Shown here one piece after another: positions 13,984 to 17,493 of a stretch of 17,493 nucleotides of DNA (its first letter is position 1; the number at the start of each line of letters is the position of its first letter). Location: NCBI GenBank assembly GCA_035566895.1, contig DATMQA010000202.1:1-17493 (forward strand), read 5' to 3'. This stretch comes from DATMQA01 sp035566895 (GTDB lineage: Bacteria; Verrucomicrobiota; Verrucomicrobiia; Limisphaerales; UBA8199). A program made the translations under genes and the position numbers. The notes below the pieces were generated by a model. The model ran no database searches. It was not told where the DNA came from and saw nothing but the letters and a program-made list of their open reading frames with translations.

Positions 13984-15518
13984 GACCAGGAGCACCAGCG
14001 AAGCATGGAGGCCCTGGGCCGCTCATCGTGGTCGTGTTGCTGCTGCTGACAGCGATGACCTTGGCCGCACCGGCCCCCGAACGCACTCCAGCAGATGGCT
14101 CAGTTGCAACCAATGGCGAGTCGGTCATCTCCCCTGCCCCGTTCATCGCTCGGTTGTTGTTGCCGCCAGGGTTTCTCGAGAGGCTGGGCGTGACGGAGGA
14201 GCAGCAGAAAAGCATCGCCGGTTTGGAAAGGGACTTTGTGACTGCACAGGAAGCGGCGGTTAAGAATCGCGCGATGGCGGCCGGAAGTCAGCAGCCGGAG
14301 GCGGCGGCTCAAAAGTCGGGGCCTCCAAGTCCAGCGGTGTTGGCGGAGGATTTGAGGAAGACGATGAGGGAATTGCAAGCGGCGCGGCAGGATGAAGACC
14401 GCGAGGCGTTCGAGCAGGGACAGGAGCGGTTGCACGGGCTGCTGCAAAAGCTGGCGGGTTTGCGCGAGGCGTTCGAGCCCGCTCTTTTCACAGTTTTGGA
14501 TGACGAGCAGAAGGAGAAATACCTGAAACTGAAGCTGGAGCTGGTGCGGCCCGGCGTGCTGTTCGGCCTGATGCATGCCGGAGGCGGCGAGGGAGCGCGA
14601 CCGCCACGGCGGGTGGACGGCGCAAAGCTCAAGGCACTGACGGATTTGGGTGAAGCGGAGTATCACGGCGTCAAGGGCGGCCTGTATCCGGACGGAAAGA
14701 ACGAGCGGCCACCGGCGCACGAGTCCGCGGGGCGGGCGCTCGCGGCCAGGGTGCAACCGCTGGATGGGACGGGCAAGCCGAGTCCGAAAGGCAGGATTGT
14801 GCTGCTGACCATCGGCATGAGCAACACCATGCAGGCGACGGACGGGTTCCGGGAGGCGGCCGAAAATGATGCGGAGATTAATCCGCTGGTGGTGATTGTG
14901 AATGGCGCGCAGGGCGGACAAACGGCTGCGCGCACCCAGGACCCGGCTGACCACGGAAGCGGCACGCTCTATTGGAAGACAGTAGATGAGCGGCTGGCGA
15001 ACGCCGGGGTCACCCGCGCGCAGGTGCAGGCCGCGTGGGTCAAACAAGCCGATGCGTCGCCGACGCAAGGTTTCCCGGAATACGCCAGGACGCTCGAGAA
15101 TGAACTGGCGCGCATCATGCAAGTCTTGCACGAGCGCTTTCCCAATTTGAAGCTCGTCTATCTCTCCAGCCGGACGTTTGGCGGTTTTGCCAAAACGCCG
15201 CTGAACCCGGAGCCGTATGCTTACGAGTCAGGTTTCTCGGTAAAGTGGTTGCTCGAAAGCCAAATCCAGGGTGACCAGGCGCTGAATTACGACTCCGCCA
15301 AAGGGCCCGTAAATGCGCCCTGGCTGAGCTGGGGTCCGTACCTGTGGGCCAATGGACCGAACAAACGGTCGGATGGATTCTTTTATGAAGAGAGCGATTT
15401 TCGCGAATCGGACGGGACCCATGAGTCGCCCTCCGGCCAGCTCAAAGTGGGGCGGGAGCTGGTGAAGTTTTTTAAGACGGACGCGACGACCAAGGGGTGG
15501 TTCGTCGTCGGGCGCTAG
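13980..15518 (+). CDS. Secreted protein: LTXXQ/Spy-like helical segment joined to an SGNH-hydrolase-like domain
   Basis: The 512-residue product starts with a hydrophobic export segment (GPLIVVVLLLLTAMTLAA, about 13-30). Residues 57-190 are highly charged and helical and begin PPGFLERLGVTEEQQKSI, which resembles the LTXXQ motif of Spy/CpxP-type periplasmic proteins. They end with VLDDEQKEKYLKL, a second such motif. From about 270 an SGNH-like fold follows: LLTIGMSN (276-282) as block I with Ser281, NGAQGGQTA as the Gly block, VYLSSRTFGG, and SDGTHES with Asp478 and His481 as the catalytic pair. It probably removes ester groups from extracellular carbohydrate, but no substrate is evident. Block I reads GMS instead of GDS. 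It overlaps the lipoprotein gene by four bases. Confidence 0.7.
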   Translation: MRPGAPAKHGGPGPLIVVVLLLLTAMTLAAPAPERTPADGSVATNGESVISPAPFIARLLLPPGFLERLGVTEEQQKSIAGLERDFVTAQEAAVKNRAMAAGSQQPEAAAQKSGPPSPAVLAEDLRKTMRELQAARQDEDREAFEQGQERLHGLLQKLAGLREAFEPALFTVLDDEQKEKYLKLKLELVRPGVLFGLMHAGGGEGARPPRRVDGAKLKALTDLGEAEYHGVKGGLYPDGKNERPPAHESAGRALAARVQPLDGTGKPSPKGRIVLLTIGMSNTMQATDGFREAAENDAEINPLVVIVNGAQGGQTAARTQDPADHGSGTLYWKTVDERLANAGVTRAQVQAAWVKQADASPTQGFPEYARTLENELARIMQVLHERFPNLKLVYLSSRTFGGFAKTPLNPEPYAYESGFSVKWLLESQIQGDQALNYDSAKGPVNAPWLSWGPYLWANGPNKRSDGFFYEESDFRESDGTHESPSGQLKVGRELVKFFKTDATTKGWFVVGR

Positions 15519-15544
15519 TCCAAAGTCACTAGTCAGTGGTCAGC
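15517..15544 (+). repeat. Degenerate heptad run AGTCCAA-AGTCACT-AGTCAGT-GGTCAGC
   Basis: Four contiguous 7-base units share the core (A/G)GTCA or AGTC. They begin within the TAG stop of the SGNH gene. The segment GTCCAAAGTC (15518-15527) is the exact reverse complement of the junction GACTTTGGAC in the repeat at 7441-7475, which ties the two sites together. Confidence 0.6.
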
Positions 15545-15555
15545 GAGACCGATGC

Positions 15556-15583
15556 GTAAAACGTGAAACGTGAAAGTGGAAAG
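15556..15583 (+). repeat. Heptad run GTAAAAC-GTGAAAC-GTGAAAG-TGGAAAG
   Basis: Four contiguous, slightly diverged copies of GTGAAAC. The 12 bases CGTGAAACGTGA (15562-15573) recur in inverted orientation at 15614-15625. Confidence 0.65.
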
Positions 15584-15625
15584 GGCGTCACTTGCGCGTT
15601 CACCTTTCACGCATCACGTTTCACG
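15562..15625. repeat. 12-bp perfect inverted repeat flanking a 40-base loop
   Basis: CGTGAAACGTGA at 15562-15573 pairs with TCACGTTTCACG at 15614-15625. An inner imperfect pair (CGTGAAAGTGG with CACCTTTCACG at 15601-15611) extends the stem. It could form a hairpin in the RNA between the SGNH gene and the oxidoreductase gene, or be an inverted pair of repeat units. No T-run follows, so it is not a standard terminator. Confidence 0.6.
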
Positions 15626-15677
15626 ACCCCCAAAAAAGCTTGCATCCGCCGCCATTCGGTGCACGTCCTATTATTCT

Positions 15678-17030
15678 ATGACAAAGAACACGGCTGGTTT
15701 GACGCGGCGAACCTTCTTACGCACGGCCGGTGTGACGGCAGCAGGGTTCATGGTTGTGCCCAGGGATGTGCTCGCCGCCAGCGGCCAGACTCCTCTCAGC
15801 GAGAAGCTCAATATCGGCGCCATCGGCGTCGGGGGAATGGGAGCAGCCGACCTCGATGTCCTCGGCCGCGACAACAACATCGTCGCGTTGTGTGACGTCG
15901 ACTCCGTTCGCGCCGCCAAAACGTTCGAGAAATTCTCCGGAGCGAAACAGTTCCGCGATTTTCGGAAAATGTTCGATGCCATGGCCAAGGACATCGACGC
16001 GGTTCTCGTGGCCACTCCTGATCATTTTCATGCGGTGGCGGCCATGGCGGCCATTCAGCACGGCAAACACCTCTATTGCGAAAAGCCGCTGGCTCATTCC
16101 GTCGCTGAAGTGCGCCAACTGATGGAGGCGGCCCAGCAGCACAAAGTCGTCACCCAACTCGGCAACCAGGGCCATTCCTACAATTCGATTCGCGACTTCT
16201 GCGAATGGATTTGGGATGGCGCGATTGGCAATGTCCATACCATCCACGCCGGCTGCAGGGCGGTGAATTCCGCCCTGGACCAATTGCCGCATCTGGGCGA
16301 ACACCACGATGTGCCCGCCACACTGGATTGGGACCAATGGCTCGGGCCGGCTCAGTCCCGCCCCTATAACCCCGCCTACCTCCCAGGCAAATGGCGGAGC
16401 TGGACCGCGTTCGGCAACGGCACCGTCGGCGACTGGGCCTGCCACGTCGTGGATCCCGTCTTCTGGGCGCTGGACCTTGGCGCGCCGGCGACCATCCGCG
16501 CGGAGGTCAAGGATTACGACCCCAAAACGCAAGGCGACTCTTTTCCCCGGGGCGAAATCATCACCTACGAATTCCCCGCCAAAGGCAAGCGCGGGCCGGT
16601 GACCTTGCACTGGTACAGCGGCACCGAGCGCATTCCCCGTCCGCCCGAGCTGGAGAAGGACGAGAAGGACATCGATACCGGCGCGGTAGTGGTCGGGGAC
16701 AAGGGAACAATCGTTTATGGCTCACACGGCGCTGGCCAGGTGCGGCTCATTCCCGAGGCCAAAGCGCTGGCGTACAAACGTCCGGCCCAAACCATTCCGC
16801 GCGTGAAAGAACACCATTGGGATTGGGTCCAAGCGATCAAGACCGGCAGGAAATCGGGCTCGGACTTCTCTTATGGCGGCCCGCTGACGGAGGTCGCGTT
16901 GCTGGGCGTGATCGCGATCAAACTGCCGGGGACCAAGCTCGAATGGAACTCCCAAAAGATGGCCTTTGCCAACAATCCCGAGGCGAATCAATTGCTCGCT
17001 CCACCTTACCGAAAAGGGTGGACTCTGTAA
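15678..17030 (+). CDS. Tat-exported Gfo/Idh/MocA family oxidoreductase
   Basis: This NAD(P)-dependent oxidoreductase probably acts on a sugar or cyclitol. Residues 1-34 are a twin-arginine signal (TRRTFLRTAG followed by a hydrophobic run), so a folded cofactor-loaded enzyme would be exported. The Rossmann start is NIGAIGVGGMG. The family motif YCEKPLAHS carries the catalytic-site Lys, and the middle DWDQWLGPAQ, the helix GTVGDWACHVVDPVFWAL with its conserved His, and the C-terminal strand pattern are typical. The 450-residue length suits the exported subgroup that is abundant in Planctomycetota and Verrucomicrobiota. I chose the ATG at 15678. The longer frame from 15570 would translate the repeat region and bury the Tat motif. 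No Shine-Dalgarno is visible. The substrate is unknown. Confidence 0.9.
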   Translation: MTKNTAGLTRRTFLRTAGVTAAGFMVVPRDVLAASGQTPLSEKLNIGAIGVGGMGAADLDVLGRDNNIVALCDVDSVRAAKTFEKFSGAKQFRDFRKMFDAMAKDIDAVLVATPDHFHAVAAMAAIQHGKHLYCEKPLAHSVAEVRQLMEAAQQHKVVTQLGNQGHSYNSIRDFCEWIWDGAIGNVHTIHAGCRAVNSALDQLPHLGEHHDVPATLDWDQWLGPAQSRPYNPAYLPGKWRSWTAFGNGTVGDWACHVVDPVFWALDLGAPATIRAEVKDYDPKTQGDSFPRGEIITYEFPAKGKRGPVTLHWYSGTERIPRPPELEKDEKDIDTGAVVVGDKGTIVYGSHGAGQVRLIPEAKALAYKRPAQTIPRVKEHHWDWVQAIKTGRKSGSDFSYGGPLTEVALLGVIAIKLPGTKLEWNSQKMAFANNPEANQLLAPPYRKGWTL

Positions 17031-17036
17031 TTTATC

Positions 17037-17155
17037 TCAGATGGCTTTGTCGCCGCGTTCGTCCGTGCGGATGCGGATAGCGTCTTCGATGGGGTAGATA
17101 AAGACTTTGCCGTCGCCGATTTTGCCGGTGCGGGCGCCTTGACGATGGCTCCATC
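17037..17155 (-). pseudogene. glnB: C-terminal remnant of a PII signal-transduction protein gene
   Basis: On the minus strand 17037-17138 reads GARTGKIGDGKVFIYPIEDA and then IRIRTDERGDKAI before TGA. This is the unmistakable last third of GlnB/GlnK (the PROSITE-type TGKIGDGK region and the RIRT end). PII senses 2-oxoglutarate and ATP and controls nitrogen metabolism. Just upstream the match continues in another frame as DGAIVKA (17135-17155), so one base seems to be missing near 17135. A TAG at 17156-17158 and then foreign sequence follow. Only about residues 75-112 of a normal 112-residue protein remain, so it cannot be functional as it stands. A sequencing error could explain the frameshift but not the truncation. 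Confidence 0.75.
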
Positions 17156-17195
17156 CTAGCAGTCCGTTGAACAAGGGGTATTTTCTCGAAGCATT
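17156..17195 (-). other. Junction between glnB remnant and transposase gene
   Basis: These 40 bases have no match to PII in any frame and follow the transposase stop. They are the likely outer end of the insertion sequence. I cannot confirm a terminal inverted repeat because the other end is outside the window. Confidence 0.35.
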
Positions 17196-17493
17196 TCAAT
17201 TCGCTACCGCCGCGAGGATTGGAAGAGTTTCGTGAGTTGCAAACGAGATCCGGGTGCGAGCTGAAGTATATCGGCGAACTACTCCGGCTATGAGACAGCT
17301 ATGGGTTTCGTTTCGGTAAACGAGCTCACCAAGCCGTGCGCAGCGTGCAGGCACGGCCAAAAGGTAAGTGAATTGGAGAAAAAGAAGCCGCCCGCCGGCT
17401 GCGAGTTGCTTCGGCGTTCCAATTCCAAAGAGCTTCCGCATGAGTTGGGAGAGATTATAAAAGGCGGCGGCCAGCTTGAATCGTTTGTTGAGA
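17196..17493 (-). CDS. C-terminal part of an IS transposase (IS1182/IS5-like), cut by window edge
   Basis: The minus-strand frame is open from the window edge to a TGA at 17196-17198. It starts LNKRFKLAAAFYNLSQLMRK and continues LFGIGTPKQLAAGG. The pattern (K-R-x-x-(hydrophobic)-A-A-x-x-N-L-x-x-x-M-R-x-L-F-G-x-G-x-P) is how DDE transposases of the IS1182/IS5-like group end, after the catalytic Glu. About 98 residues are visible. The last 60 are less conserved and contain hydrophobic and Arg-rich stretches. It stands 41 bases from the truncated glnB reading in the same direction, so this element probably disrupted that gene. Family assignment is tentative. Confidence 0.5.
   Translation of the reverse strand, partial: LNKRFKLAAAFYNLSQLMRKLFGIGTPKQLAAGGRLLFLQFTYLLAVPARCARLGELVYRNETHSCLIAGVVRRYTSARTRISFATHETLPILAAVAN

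Noticed and set aside
14100..15131. 343-codon open frame on the minus strand
   Set aside because: Antisense to the SGNH gene. The Arg/Leu/His-rich text is typical of a reverse frame.
15669..15674. TATTAT just before the oxidoreductase start as a -10 box for a leaderless transcript
   Set aside because: No -35 box at a proper distance (TTGCAT is 23 bases away), and the start of transcription would fall inside the first codons.
1..17493. CRISPR array, tRNA or rRNA genes
   Set aside because: I saw no spaced direct repeats of CRISPR length, no cloverleaf-like segments and no rRNA sequence. The tandem heptads have no spacers.

Overview
The window looks like a piece of a chromosome from a Verrucomicrobiota bacterium, probably of the Pedosphaera/Limisphaera type. 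This is an inference from four things: high GC content, a Tat-exported Gfo/Idh/MocA oxidoreductase, an SGNH-type esterase of a kind common in PVC bacteria, and short period-7 repeats between genes. Fragments of two different transposases close the window at either end (1-96 and 17196-17493), so this is a gene island with mobile DNA on both sides.

Region 1 (342-8714, plus strand) is a tightly packed gene train. It encodes an RbsBAC-type sugar ABC importer (lipoprotein binding protein, double ATPase, permease), a secreted nucleoside hydrolase, a ribokinase and a nicotinate phosphoribosyltransferase. The train continues with IspD (isoprenoid synthesis) and a NusG/RfaH-like elongation factor. Four gene junctions are ATGA stop/start overlaps or gaps of only a few bases, which supports co-transcription. 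Read together, the first six genes suggest scavenging of external nucleosides: cleavage outside the cytoplasm, uptake of ribose, phosphorylation to ribose-5-phosphate, and use of PRPP with nicotinate to make NAD precursor.

Region 2 (8734-13029, minus strand) holds an O-antigen-ligase/Wzy-like membrane protein, an exported Ala/Pro-rich protein of unknown function behind an AT-rich leader, and a WecA/TagO-type polyprenyl-phosphate sugar-1-phosphate transferase. The transferase has a cytosolic extension of about 190 residues that resembles a GAF domain. This is a surface-polysaccharide locus facing the NusG paralogue.

Region 3 (13030-13647) has no convincing gene. It contains degenerate heptad repeats and one possible small membrane-protein ORF.

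Region 4 (13648-17030, plus strand) holds a small lipoprotein overlapping, by ATGA, a secreted protein that joins an LTXXQ/Spy-like helical segment to an SGNH-hydrolase-like domain. A repeat-rich spacer follows, then a Tat-exported Gfo/Idh/MocA oxidoreductase.

Region 5 (17037-17493, minus strand) is the C-terminal tail of a PII signal protein gene (glnB), cut off and apparently frameshifted, directly against the 3' end of an IS transposase.

The most unusual signal is a set of period-7 repeats with different unit sequences (AAATCCG, GACTTTG, GTGAAAC, AGTCAGT-like, CAGCTCA-like) at gene boundaries. One of them is translated as part of a signal peptide.
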